Part shown: piece by piece, positions 18,532 to 27,037 of the stretch
How positions within the stretch are numbered: the stretch's first letter is position 1
Layout of the letters: each line of letters starts with the position of its first letter
Made by a program: the position numbers and the translations under genes
The notes under the pieces: generated by a model
The model's database searches: none
What the model saw: only the letters and a program-made list of their open reading frames with translations
Told to the model about the DNA's origin: nothing
Origin: Flagellimonas yonaguniensis
GTDB taxonomy: Bacteria > Bacteroidota > Bacteroidia > Flavobacteriales > Flavobacteriaceae
Direction: 5' to 3'
Length of the DNA stretch: 64,000 bases
NCBI RefSeq assembly: GCF_029193885.1
Contig: NZ_JARFVB010000001.1
Coordinates: 904,530-968,529, forward strand

Positions 18532-19362
18532 TTATTGGTCGATATAGGATTGGATGCATTTTTTACGATGTTCCGCAAAAGGATGCGTGGAAGTCAATTT
18601 TTTTATGAGGTCTTGCTTTTGATAGCGTTCCAATTTCCTGAAGAAATCCGCAAATCGGTTCACATCATATCCAGCCGCTTGGGCCAATTCAAACCCGACC
18701 TTGTCGGCCTCATATTCATCAATTTGATCAAAGGGGGGCGAAAAGGTCCTATTGATCTTATTGGCAATATCGGTAAAGCCTTCCATACGGGTCATTCCCT
18801 CAAGGTCTGTGGAGAGCGTGAGTTTTGTTACTTTCCTTTGGGTGTGGAGTTTGTCCTCATGGGCCACTTCATGTCCTATGATGAACGCCAATTCATCATA
18901 AGAATCAACGAAATTGAGCAAGCCCGTGGTAATGTATAGGTAACCGCCCAAAGTGGCAAAAGCATTTATTTCCTCGGATTTAAGGATGCTTATTCGGTAG
19001 GATACATCGTTTCGGGACACATTTTTAACGATACGTTGAAGTATTTCCTCTACCTTTGGTTTGGCAAAATGGTTGTTGTCCAATTGGCCAAGGGCAACAT
19101 ACCTGTTATACATATCCCTTCCAATATTTTTTTTGGAATCACTGGAGATGTTCAGTGCAAAGTCCAACCAATTGTTCTCCACCTGTTTGTAAAAAAAAGC
19201 GGGTCCATCAAGGGCATGGCCACAATCTTGGAGAACAGTGGCATGTTCTATTTTTGTCGTGTAATCAGAAAGGGCCTCTTCCAATTTTTCAACGGAGATT
19301 TCCTGTGCCAAAGAAATTTGTAAGAAGCAACAGAAGAAAATGGACGATAATGCGTGTCTCAT
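18532..19362 (-). CDS. Secreted M48-family zinc metalloprotease
   Basis: 276 residues from ATG 19362, where a signal peptide (MRHALSSIFFCCFLQISLAQ) begins; upstream reading adds an unlikely 20 residues. Zinc site HEVAH (164-168) and the third-ligand region DEYEADKVGFELA are intact, so the enzyme should be active. The N-terminal 100 residues are specific to this subgroup. Similar periplasmic M48 enzymes (BepA, LoiP) take part in outer-membrane quality control. It is first in the minus-strand cluster and is separated by a single base from the FHA-ABC gene. Confidence 0.92.
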   Translation of the reverse strand: MRHALSSIFFCCFLQISLAQEISVEKLEEALSDYTTKIEHATVLQDCGHALDGPAFFYKQVENNWLDFALNISSDSKKNIGRDMYNRYVALGQLDNNHFAKPKVEEILQRIVKNVSRNDVSYRISILKSEEINAFATLGGYLYITTGLLNFVDSYDELAFIIGHEVAHEDKLHTQRKVTKLTLSTDLEGMTRMEGFTDIANKINRTFSPPFDQIDEYEADKVGFELAQAAGYDVNRFADFFRKLERYQKQDLIKKLTSTHPFAEHRKKCIQSYIDQ

Positions 19363-19898
19363 GATGTTTTTTAGTGTATATAACCAAAAATAACAAATGT
19401 CATCTTTTTGTAGGGCAATCATTGATTTTCTGTTGCTTTTTTACCATGGAAAAGTTCAAACGGCTATGGAAGGCTTTCAAAAGTTTAAAAAGCCATTGTT
19501 CATTTTTGAAGAAACCACTGATCATTTCATCATAAAAAGTTTTATCGATGATTGGTATGTTTTACATATTGCAGAAGGTGCAAGGGCAAAATGAATGACT
19601 TTTCCAATCCTGCAAGGTCTTCCCCTTAAAAATGGAGCCAATGGACAGGGTAATGTGGGAGTGTCAGGGCCTTTGAATTTCTTGTTGGCCATGGATGCGT
19701 TGAAACCCGAACACTCTTCCCAATTTGTAGATGTCATTGAGCTGGGCAGAGCGTCCGGTTCGGTCATCGATTTTCATTTACACCATGGTTTTATTCTTTC
19801 GACCCCCTAGGTGGGGCAGCGTATATTTAATAGACCGGTATTGATTCGATGAGAAACCGGCCATAGGTGGGAATCGATACTTTTTTATTCCGGAATTT
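19363..19898. other. 536-bp spacer without a supported gene
   Basis: Lies between the head of the protease/FHA-ABC cluster and the 3' end of ppk1; it must hold the promoter for the minus-strand cluster. Short open frames exist on both strands (for example 19446-19594 plus and 19522-19767 minus) but show no family features. A small palindrome attccggaat (19887-19896) sits next to the ppk1 stop. Confidence 0.4.
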
Positions 19899-21962
19899 TC
19901 ATTCAAGCATAGCATCAGCCAAGTAATCATAAATGGCATATTGGGACCTGATGGGTCTTTCCCCCTTTTTTATGGGATGGTATAGGTTCATATTGTCCCC
20001 TGGAGCGACCCTTCTTGCCTTGACATTGTCAGAAAATTGTAGGGCAAGGATTTGTTTTAGTTCATTGAATACATTTGAATCTAGGATAGGGGTGATGACC
20101 TCAATCCTTCTATCAAGGTTGCGGGGCATCCAGTCCGCACTGCCCATAAACATTTTCTCGTCTCCGGCATTATGGAAAAGGAATACCCTTCCATGCTCCA
20201 AAAACCTGTCGACGATACTTCTTACCACTATGTTTTCGCTCAAATTGGGCACCTCGGGCACTAAACAGCAAAATCCCCGAACCAGAAGATGGACCCGAAC
20301 GCCGGCTTTACTGGCCCTATATAGCCAATCGATCATATTCTTATCTTCAAGACTGTTCATTTTTAGGGTTATGCCCGCAGGAAAACCGTTCAGGGCATTT
20401 TCAATTTCTTTCAGCACTAAATGTTCAAATGTAAGTCTACTATTATATGGGGAAGCCAAAAGGTGGTTTAATTTTGGAACCAAGACTTTTCGTTTTAGGA
20501 CTAGAAATACTTGGTCAAGGTCGTTCGTGATCCCACTATGGGCCGTAAACAATCCATGGTCGCAATAAATTCGGGCGGTTTTTGCATTAAAGTTACCTGT
20601 TCCGATATAGGCATATGCTTTGGATTTACCATTTTCCCTTCGCTTGATCAAAAGTATTTTTGAATGGACCTTTACATTGGGGAAACTATAAAATACAGTG
20701 CCGCCCTCCTTTTCGAAAACCTGTCCCCAGCCAATGTTGTTTTCTTCATCAAAACGTGCCTTGGCTTCAACGAAGACAGTCACTTCTTTTCCATTTCTGA
20801 TGGCCTTTAGTAGGGCAGAGGTCAGTTCGGAATCCTTGGCTATTCGGTATAGGGATATTTGGATGGAGTGGACATTGGGGTCGGTGGCGGCCTGTTGAAG
20901 CCATTTTTCCACATATGAAAAGCTCTGGTACGGAAAATGTAGTATTCGGTCTTTGTCCGCTATCAATTGGAAGTAGTCATCGGAGTCCTCAAAGGCTCTG
21001 TGGACAATTGGGGGCATTGGGTCATTAAAAAACTCTTTCCGGTTTCCATAGTAAGCCGTAAAATTAAAAAAGTCGCTAAAATTGTGATGCCCTCCACCTT
21101 TTACCAAGTCTATTTTGTCCAGTCCCAATTGTTCTTCCAAAAGATGTTGGACATGTTTTGGCATGGACCCCTCAAAAAGAAGGCGCGTGGGTTGTCCATC
21201 CTGTCTTTTTTGGAGCGCATCGTAAATTCGTTGAATCCACTCTCCTTGATAGTCATCGTCCAAATAGAGTTCCGCATCCCTTGAAACCTTGATATTGTAC
21301 ATCCCTAAAATGCTCTTGTTGGGGAAAAAGAAAGAAGCGTTGAGTTTTAGGACATCTTCAAAAAAAGCATAGGATACAATACCATCTTTGGATGGGATTT
21401 TTATAAACCTGTCCCATTTCTGTTTATCCACGGAAACAAATGCCAGCTTGGTGGGTTTGTCCAGCAAAATGGCAAGATACAGTTGACCATCCATAAAATT
21501 GTCGATTTTAAGATCCGTACCCTTTAACAGGTTGAGTCCGGGCTTTATTTCCTCTTTGAAAAGCAAGTTTAAATAGGAACGGTGGGCGTCATCATATTCT
21601 GATATTTCAAGGATTTGAATGTTATTTTTGTTAAGCTCCGGTAGAATGGAATCCCTATATATCCTGCCAAATTCTTCCTGTAGGAAATGGACCCTTTCAA
21701 GAATGTGCCGAAGGGTCTTTTTTGGTTTTATCCCCAAGGGACTTCTCATGGATTTATCGACTTTTCCAATCTGTCGAAGCTTGGATACCCTTACCTTAAA
21801 AAATTCATCAAGGTTGGATGAAAAGATGGCAAGGAACTTTACGCGTTCCAAGATAGGGTTGGATGTATCCTTGGCTTCCTGCAATACACGTTGGTTGAAA
21901 TTTAACCAATCTACGTCGCGATTATTGTATCTAAACCCTGATTCCAACCACAATTTTTCCAT
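19899..21962 (-). CDS. ppk1: Polyphosphate kinase 1
   Basis: 687 residues, the usual family length. N-terminal domain opens WLNFNQRVLQEAKDTSNP and SNLDEFFKVRVSKLRQ; the PLD-like catalytic domains follow with HFPYQSFSYVEKWLQQAA, SIQISLYRIAKDSE, the autophosphorylated-histidine block NVKVHSKILLIKRR, YIGTGNFNAKTARIYCDHGLF, and the second active-site region RSIVDRFLEHGRVF ... SADWMPRNLDRRIEV. It polymerises the gamma phosphate of ATP into polyphosphate at the inner membrane. No exopolyphosphatase gene is next to it. It appears to be transcribed alone. Confidence 0.98.
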   Translation of the reverse strand: MEKLWLESGFRYNNRDVDWLNFNQRVLQEAKDTSNPILERVKFLAIFSSNLDEFFKVRVSKLRQIGKVDKSMRSPLGIKPKKTLRHILERVHFLQEEFGRIYRDSILPELNKNNIQILEISEYDDAHRSYLNLLFKEEIKPGLNLLKGTDLKIDNFMDGQLYLAILLDKPTKLAFVSVDKQKWDRFIKIPSKDGIVSYAFFEDVLKLNASFFFPNKSILGMYNIKVSRDAELYLDDDYQGEWIQRIYDALQKRQDGQPTRLLFEGSMPKHVQHLLEEQLGLDKIDLVKGGGHHNFSDFFNFTAYYGNRKEFFNDPMPPIVHRAFEDSDDYFQLIADKDRILHFPYQSFSYVEKWLQQAATDPNVHSIQISLYRIAKDSELTSALLKAIRNGKEVTVFVEAKARFDEENNIGWGQVFEKEGGTVFYSFPNVKVHSKILLIKRRENGKSKAYAYIGTGNFNAKTARIYCDHGLFTAHSGITNDLDQVFLVLKRKVLVPKLNHLLASPYNSRLTFEHLVLKEIENALNGFPAGITLKMNSLEDKNMIDWLYRASKAGVRVHLLVRGFCCLVPEVPNLSENIVVRSIVDRFLEHGRVFLFHNAGDEKMFMGSADWMPRNLDRRIEVITPILDSNVFNELKQILALQFSDNVKARRVAPGDNMNLYHPIKKGERPIRSQYAIYDYLADAMLE

Positions 21963-22417
21963 TGATTAAAAATAATTGAGGTTCACCAACATGTGATTAA
22001 ATTAATGTTAATTTGAAGTGGAGTGAAGATCGGCTAAGAACGGGCTTGGGGATTTTTCAAAAGACAAGTGCCTATCAAGCCCATTGGAAGGATAACTTGA
22101 TGTTCGTGCCATTTTACTGTAATGGCGGAAAACCCAACGAAAGGTACTAACGGAAGCTGAACTGTAAACGGGATGGGAAAGGAACTCAAATCACATCGTT
22201 TGGAGCGGACAAGAATTCTTTATAAATACTTTGAAAGCGCTGAAAAAAAGGAGGTATTTCCACAAAGCACAAAGATTCCATACGATTTTTAATCGTTTTG
22301 GGATTGATGGTTTGGCCACTGTTTTTAATACAGGAACACAAGGGGAACGTCGGTCAACAAAACACAACCAGTGTGCCGACGGGGCTTTACTTGTGCTCCT
22401 GATTAAACATACTTTTA
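21963..22417. other. 455-bp spacer between ppk1 and the broken SDR gene
   Basis: No supported gene. The left part should carry the ppk1 promoter; the right part carries the nested hairpin at 22331-22401 listed separately. Confidence 0.4.
22331..22401 (-). repeat. Nested inverted repeat downstream of the SDR pseudogene
   Basis: Outer arms caggaacacaag (22331-22342) and cttgtgctcctg (22390-22401) match at 11 of 12 positions; inner arms cgtcgg (22348-22353) and ccgacg (22376-22381) lie inside. On the minus strand the 71-nt structure follows the SDR stop by 16 nt and is followed by TATTAAAAAC. It may be a large terminator-like hairpin, an mRNA 3' stabiliser or the remains of a small mobile repeat. 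Confidence 0.55.
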
Positions 22418-23176
22418 TTAAATGATGGTCAATCCACCGTCCACTACCACTTCGGACCCAACCATATACGAAGATTCATCGCTTGCCAAGAACAAGGCAA
22501 CATTGGCTATTTCCTCCGCTTCACCAAACCGTTTTGTGGGTATTCCCTGTACGGCCTGCTGATATGCATCTGCATTATCGACCAAAGCCTGGTTCATCGG
22601 CGTCCTAAAAATTCCTGGATGTATGGAGTTGACACGTATATTGTGCTCTATCAATTCGGCGGCCGCTTGCATGGTAAGTGCTCTGACACCTCCTTTGGAA
22701 GTTGCATACCCTGGGTCTCCACCCGGCAGGGCAACTGTAGCGCCTACAGTGGATGACATGTTAATGATGGAGCCGCCCTTTCGTTACATCATTGCAGGTG
22801 CAACAGCCTTGATTCCCAGGTATTGGCTATTCAGGTTGACGTCCATTATTTTTTTAAATGTATCATAATCGCTTTCCATAAAAGAGGAATAACTAGCTAT
22901 GCCCGCATTATTTACCAGGATATCAATTCCGCCAAATTCGGTGGTGGTTTTTTCCACAACTTTTTGCCAATCATATGGGGAAGTGACATTGAGTGTCGCA
23001 TATATGGCTATGCCACCGTCCTGTATGATTTGTTCCGCAACCTGTTTTAGATTTTCTTCGTTGATATCGGTAAGCACTATTTTTGCACCTTCCTTGGCAA
23101 ATAATTTGGCGTCCACTGCCCCAAATCCACTGGCCGCCCCGGTAATGATGGCCACTTTGTTTTCTAAACGTTTCAT
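22418..23176 (-). pseudogene. SDR-family NAD(P)-dependent oxidoreductase, interrupted by one in-frame stop
   Basis: A complete 252-codon short-chain dehydrogenase frame is cut by one TAA (22784-22786) at codon 131, in the block APAMM-stop-RKGGSIINMSST. The two halves are in the same frame with no missing bases. Otherwise all family features are intact: TGAASGFG cofactor loop, LVNNAG, catalytic Ser in NMSST, YATSK and the C-terminal VDGGLTII. A single base change (for example AAA or AAG to TAA) explains it. Either the gene has just died, or the base is a sequencing error. It follows the FrnE-like gene by 30 bp and would belong to the same operon. Confidence 0.9.
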
Positions 23177-23206
23177 TTTTGTTTACTGTTCTTTAGGTTT
23201 CTATTT

Positions 23207-23917
23207 TTAATCACACTCACCCTCAGGCGTACACGATTGGCCTTCAATAATGTCCATTGGACCTTCCATGTTGTTCTCCCTCCATTCAGCAAAGGTTTTT
23301 TCCAGAGTCTCCAAGAAAGTTTCAGGTTCTTTTGCACCTGATATGGCCAGCTTTTTATTGAAAACAAAATAAGGCACTCCCCTGACACCCGCTAGCTGGG
23401 CCTCATAAAGGTCCGTCTGTACGTCATCCGCATAGTGGTTGTTTTCCAGGGCAAGCTTTACCTTGTCTCCGTCCAAGCCTATGGCCTCGCCCAATTTAAC
23501 GAGCGTAGGAATATTGTCAAGGTTTTTACCCTCCACGAAGTATGCTCGGAAGAGTTGTTCTTCGGCCTCATCCTGTTTGCCATTCCCTTTGGCATAATGG
23601 GCAAAACGATGTGCATTGATGGTATTGGCCGGGATGGCTTGGTCAAGGCGGTAGTCCAGACCTATATCCTTGGCTATTTGGCTCACATGGTGGTTCATGG
23701 AACGGGCCTGTTCAATGCTCACTCCTTTTTCCTTTGCCAGAAACTGGTCAAGTTTTACGTTGGCATCTGTTTTGAGCCCTGGCATTAATTGGAAACTTTT
23801 CCATTCTACCTTGACCTTGTCCCTTTGGGGGAATTGTTCCAAGGCCGCCTCAAATTTTCGTTTGCCGATATAACAAAACGGACACATCACATCACTCCAG
23901 ATTTCTACTTGCATCAT
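23207..23917 (-). CDS. FrnE-like DsbA-family oxidoreductase
   Basis: 236 residues, no signal peptide, thus cytosolic. Thioredoxin fold with the active-site pair CPFC near the N-terminus (WSDVMCPFCYIGKRKFE), the inserted helical domain (NTINAHRFAHYAKGNGK) and the conserved cis-proline region GVRGVPYFVFN. A C-terminal extension has a second cysteine pair (GQSCTPEGECD), as seen in FrnE proteins that protect against oxidative stress. Lies in a minus-strand group with the alpha/beta hydrolase upstream and the SDR downstream. Confidence 0.92.
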   Translation of the reverse strand: MMQVEIWSDVMCPFCYIGKRKFEAALEQFPQRDKVKVEWKSFQLMPGLKTDANVKLDQFLAKEKGVSIEQARSMNHHVSQIAKDIGLDYRLDQAIPANTINAHRFAHYAKGNGKQDEAEEQLFRAYFVEGKNLDNIPTLVKLGEAIGLDGDKVKLALENNHYADDVQTDLYEAQLAGVRGVPYFVFNKKLAISGAKEPETFLETLEKTFAEWRENNMEGPMDIIEGQSCTPEGECD

Positions 23918-23995
23918 AGTTTTATATATTTAAATTCATCAATGGTGGTCCATGGTGGGACCGTTGTTCCTTGAATATTTGGTGGGTTTAAAATA

Positions 23996-24012
23996 CCCCC
24001 CCCCTTTTTTTT
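23996..24012. repeat. C9T8 homopolymer tract at the hydrolase stop codon
   Basis: Nine C followed by eight T; on the minus strand A8G9 begins at the TAA stop of the hydrolase gene. Such tracts slip easily in replication and in sequencing. Here a slip would not change the coding region. Confidence 0.7.
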
Positions 24013-24847
24013 ATCCGAGGAAATCCAATAGTAGTTTCAATAGTTCTTCGGGTTTTTCCTCGGCTGGGAAATGTCCCGAATCGGCAATGATCGCGGATTG
24101 GACGTTCTCAGCAAGGTTACGCCATTCATGTTCTACCAGGGGGCCACTGGCCAACGCACCAGCGAATGTGAATACCGGCATGGTCAATTTGGTGGATATC
24201 ATTTCACGTATTTGTGGAATGGTTTCGTCAATACTTCGATAGTATTCAAAACTTGCTTTTAAAGTGCCGGGTTTTCTGCGCAACAATTCAATGTAGAAAT
24301 CGCGTGCATATTTCGGTATGGCATCGGGTGTTCCACTTTTGGACTCAAATTGATACCCAAAATAGATGTCTTCCTTGCCTTCTACCAATCGTTCGTTCAC
24401 TTCAAGGGCTCGGTTGAAATTGAAATGCCAAAGGAAATCGCTTAGACCACGTTCATCTGCAATCAGGGGAGGTGAAGGGGAAGCCCCGGGGATTATGGCC
24501 TCACCAACGGCAAGTTTGAGGATTCTCTCCGGGTGCATGGAAGCCATCGCGTAACCCACTATGACGGCAAGGTCATGTCCTACGAATTTGAATTTATCAT
24601 ATCCTAAAACATCCATCAACCTGAACATGTCATTGGCCAAGGATTTTGCATCAAAACCTTTATCTGGCCTACTCGAAAGACCAAAACCGCGTGGATCGAC
24701 CGCTATCACGGTATAGCGTTCGCTCAAGGGGAGCATTAAATCACGCCAGGCATACCAGTTCTGGGGCCAACCGGCGTGCAACAGCAAAGGCTCGCCCTTA
24801 CCGCCGATTACAGCATGGATCTTTATATCACCTGTGTCAACGACCAT
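24011..24847 (-). CDS. Alpha/beta hydrolase (epoxide-hydrolase-like), probable 5' frameshift
   Basis: 278 residues from ATG 24847. Motifs: HAGWPQNWYAW oxyanion region, DPRGFGLSS, nucleophile elbow GHDLA with Asp instead of Ser (typical of epoxide hydrolases and haloalkane dehalogenases), acid-region MPVFTFAGA and catalytic His in ADSGHFPAEE. The same frame stays open for about 40 codons upstream and reads like protein (GNVPRLPKGFQKVFKS), but contains no start codon. The ATG at 24951 lies one base out of frame, with an A6 run between; one extra A would give a protein of 313 residues. So the visible ATG 24847 may not be the ancestral start, and the gene may be damaged. Confidence 0.85.
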   Translation of the reverse strand: MVVDTGDIKIHAVIGGKGEPLLLHAGWPQNWYAWRDLMLPLSERYTVIAVDPRGFGLSSRPDKGFDAKSLANDMFRLMDVLGYDKFKFVGHDLAVIVGYAMASMHPERILKLAVGEAIIPGASPSPPLIADERGLSDFLWHFNFNRALEVNERLVEGKEDIYFGYQFESKSGTPDAIPKYARDFYIELLRRKPGTLKASFEYYRSIDETIPQIREMISTKLTMPVFTFAGALASGPLVEHEWRNLAENVQSAIIADSGHFPAEEKPEELLKLLLDFLG

Positions 24848-24951
24848 ACTCTTGAAAACTTTCTGAAATCCTTTGGGCAGACGCGGAACGTTGCCTACGG
24901 AGCCATATTCATCGGTGGTCGTACCTTCTCCGAATGTTTGATTTTTTCCAT
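24848..24951 (-). other. Lost 5' end of the hydrolase gene (slipped A-tract)
   Basis: ATG at 24951 followed by an A6 run (plus-strand T6, 24942-24947). With seven A instead of six, the frame reads MEKNQTFGEG ... and joins the hydrolase frame at ATG 24847 exactly 35 codons later. As given, the frame from 24951 ends after 17 codons. Confidence 0.6.
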
Positions 24952-24983
24952 TTTTTTGCTTTTATAATTGTCTAAAATTACCA

Positions 24984-25040
24984 AAGTAATTACTTTTGTA
25001 CAAGTACCTACATAAAAGTTAGGTACTTACTTAAAAGTAA
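24984..25040. promoter_or_regulatory. Triple-palindrome operator region between hydrolase and hxlR genes
   Basis: Three adjoining palindromes share the core AAGTA: aagtaattactt (24984-24995, perfect), aagtaccta-N9-taggtactt (25002-25028, perfect 9-bp arms) and ttacttaaaagtaa (25027-25040, perfect arms around AA). They fill the divergent promoter region and are the natural binding site of the HxlR regulator that starts at 25056. Confidence 0.75.
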
Positions 25041-25055
25041 AAATTAAGGATAGCG

Positions 25056-25388
25056 ATGGATTATAGCCCAAAAAAAATTGATATATCTGATGAAAAGTGC
25101 CCGGTAAAGGCAACATTGTCGATATTGGGGGGGAAATGGACCTTGATTATTTTGTACCAGATAAACAATAGGGTCATACGGTATGGTGAATTGAAAAGGT
25201 CTATTCCTGGGATTTCGGAAAAAATGCTCATCCAAAGTCTGAATCAACTGATTGAGCACGGATTGGTCGACAAAAAGGCCTATCCTGAAATTCCTCCAAG
25301 GGTCGAATACAGTTTGACCGAAATTGGCTTTAAATCTTTGCCGATCATTGATAAGTTGGAGGAATTTGGCAGGGAAAACCTTATATGA
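25056..25388 (+). CDS. HxlR-family winged-helix regulator
   Basis: 110 residues. Typical HxlR order: N-terminal Cys in DEKCPVKATLSILGGKWT, recognition helix region FGELKRSIPGISEKMLIQ-like, and the wing ending EIPPRVEYSLTEIG. The conserved N-terminal Cys is the thiol switch of quinone- and diamide-sensing members (YodB, HypR). It is divergent from the hydrolase/FrnE/SDR genes and probably represses them, and itself, through the palindromes between. Confidence 0.95.
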   Translation: MDYSPKKIDISDEKCPVKATLSILGGKWTLIILYQINNRVIRYGELKRSIPGISEKMLIQSLNQLIEHGLVDKKAYPEIPPRVEYSLTEIGFKSLPIIDKLEEFGRENLI

Positions 25389-25756
25389 GTATGCTCTAGG
25401 GCCATAAGTGTCGATACGTTTGGAAAGTTTTATGTACAGTTTGGAAGTGTAGAGCGCCAAAGATGGATTGATCATCGGGCATTTGTTTCGTGCATCGACC
25501 CGAAAGTGGGGAAGTCTTGGAGAAAAAGAAACCTTTCCAAAAATGGGGTTTACCACCATAATGATAACGGGTTTGGCAAATGGAACATATTCCGATGAAC
25601 CTTACTATGTGATAAAAACACCCTGATTTGAAACACTGAAAGATCAGGGTGCAGGTTGTTGTAGAGACCTATGAAAAGGTCCTTTGTGCAACACCATAAA
25701 TCAAATGAATTTGCATTTCCATATGATATGGGGCCTACCACCGGGAAAAGAACGGG
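25389..25756. other. 368-bp convergent spacer
   Basis: Between the hxlR stop and the yceI stop. No supported gene. It holds the yceI terminator hairpin at 25619-25651, and nothing else recognisable. Confidence 0.45.
25619..25651 (-). terminator. Rho-independent-like terminator for yceI
   Basis: Perfect 9-bp arms caccctgat / atcagggtg, 15-nt loop. On the minus strand the stem is followed by TTTTTATC, so it would stop transcription leaving the yceI gene 106 bp upstream. Confidence 0.65.
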
Positions 25757-26335
25757 CTATTGCTTTTGATATTCGGCATTGATGTCAAGATACACCTCTT
25801 CACCCAACATTGGTGCCGGGTATGCCGTACCTACGCCAAAATCAGAACGTTTAATGGTCCCCGACAATTTGATGCCTGCTGTCGGTTTTTTGGTCTGCGG
25901 ATTCTCGACGGTCCCCCTATACCACATGTCAAGGCTTATCTTTTTGGTTTTGCCCTTTATGGTAAGGTCCCCTTCCAGTTTGTATCTACCGGTCCCGAGA
26001 CTTTTGATTCCGGTACTCTTAAAAGTTATCAGCGGGTATTGTTCCGCCTCAAAGAAATCCGGCCCCTTTAGATGGTCATCCCTATAGCTGTTGTTCGTGT
26101 TGATGGATGCCACTTGAATCACCGCTTCAACTTGGGCATCACTAAAATCCTCTTTTGAACTCTTAATGGTCGCTTCAACGTCATTGAAGGTTCCCGAAAT
26201 GTCGGATATGCCCAAATGCGTGATGCTGAACCTCAATTGGGAGTGGGGAGGGTCCAATGTCCAAAATTGCTGTTCGGTAAATGCCGTCAAGGTCAGCAAT
26301 GCAACCAAGGAAAGTAATAATCCGTTTTTTTTCAT
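25757..26335 (-). CDS. YceI-family periplasmic lipid-binding protein (copy 1)
   Basis: 192 residues with a signal peptide (LLLSLVALLTLTAFTE). YceI lipocalin-like barrel: WTLDPPHSQLRFSITHLGIS, SGTFNDVEA, HLKGPDFFEAEQYPLITFKS, LEGDLTIKGKTKKISLD and IKRSDFGVG. YceI proteins bind isoprenoid chains such as ubiquinone or polyprenoids in the periplasm. A close paralogue lies at 54670-55245, also beside flavin/NAD(P) oxidoreductase genes. Both HxlR regulators flank this stretch. Confidence 0.96.
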   Translation of the reverse strand: MKKNGLLLSLVALLTLTAFTEQQFWTLDPPHSQLRFSITHLGISDISGTFNDVEATIKSSKEDFSDAQVEAVIQVASINTNNSYRDDHLKGPDFFEAEQYPLITFKSTGIKSLGTGRYKLEGDLTIKGKTKKISLDMWYRGTVENPQTKKPTAGIKLSGTIKRSDFGVGTAYPAPMLGEEVYLDINAEYQKQ

Positions 26336-26388
26336 TGTGTTATTGTTTTAAAAGGTTCGGTTATACGTCTTTATATTAGGATTACGGT

Positions 26389-27021
26389 CTATTTTTTCGC
26401 ACGGATTGAATAATAGGTCCTTGGTTCTTTGGGTTCCTCGGCCTGTTTGATTAAAAAATCAGCCACATCGGCTCGGCTTATTTCACCCACTTCGATACCT
26501 TCGAACAAGCTGTTTTCAACATGATAGTTTTCGGTCAAAGGTCCGTCCAGCAAGAGACCGGGACGGACGATGATCCAGTTCATATTTGAGTTTTCAATGA
26601 TTTCTTCCATTACGGTCTTGTCGGCATATACGTCCTTTAGGACTGTTTCCATCATTTGCCTTACTGGTTGCGGTACATAGTGCATACTTTCTCCGGCACC
26701 AAATCCGGTCACGAAAACAAAAGGGATGTCAAAAGCTTTTTCAGCTTGGATATCGACCAATAGTTTTGCGAAATCGGAAAACAATGTGGTAGCTTTGGTG
26801 CTGGTACCCGTTCCCAAGGTCACAATGACCGCATCGGCACCTTCCATGGCATGGAGCAAGTCGGTTTTGTTCGTGGCGTTACCTGAAATGGACAGGAAAT
26901 CCGTATGGTCCATTGTTATCTCTGAACGGGAGAGGGTCTTTACCTTGTGGTTTCGGTCCAATGCCCTTTTTATGGTTTCCAGGCCTATGCCTGCGGATGC
27001 TCCTATTATGGTAATGTTCAT
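26389..27021 (-). CDS. NAD(P)-binding atypical SDR (YwnB/BlrB-like)
   Basis: 210 residues opening MNITIIGASAGIGLETIKRA, the Rossmann cofactor loop, with GADAVIVTLGTGTS and FVFVTGFGAGES, then NMNWIIVRPGLLLDGPL, which are typical of the atypical NAD(P)H-binding family (NmrA/HSCARG side). It lacks the YxxxK pair of classical SDRs. It ends 53 bp before yceI and starts 16 bp after the quinone-reductase-like gene, so the three form one minus-strand operon. Confidence 0.88.
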   Translation of the reverse strand: MNITIIGASAGIGLETIKRALDRNHKVKTLSRSEITMDHTDFLSISGNATNKTDLLHAMEGADAVIVTLGTGTSTKATTLFSDFAKLLVDIQAEKAFDIPFVFVTGFGAGESMHYVPQPVRQMMETVLKDVYADKTVMEEIIENSNMNWIIVRPGLLLDGPLTENYHVENSLFEGIEVGEISRADVADFLIKQAEEPKEPRTYYSIRAKK

Positions 27022-27037
27022 TTTTTGTTTTTTTAGA

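Noticed and set aside
16176..18578. Longer FHA-ABC reading frame overlapping the protease gene
   Set aside because: The extra 16 residues are not FHA-like; ATG 18530 sits one base after the protease stop and starts at the family boundary.
25044..25559. 171-codon minus-strand frame across hxlR
   Set aside because: Antisense to a well-supported regulator; its composition is that of a mirror frame and it has no recognisable domain.
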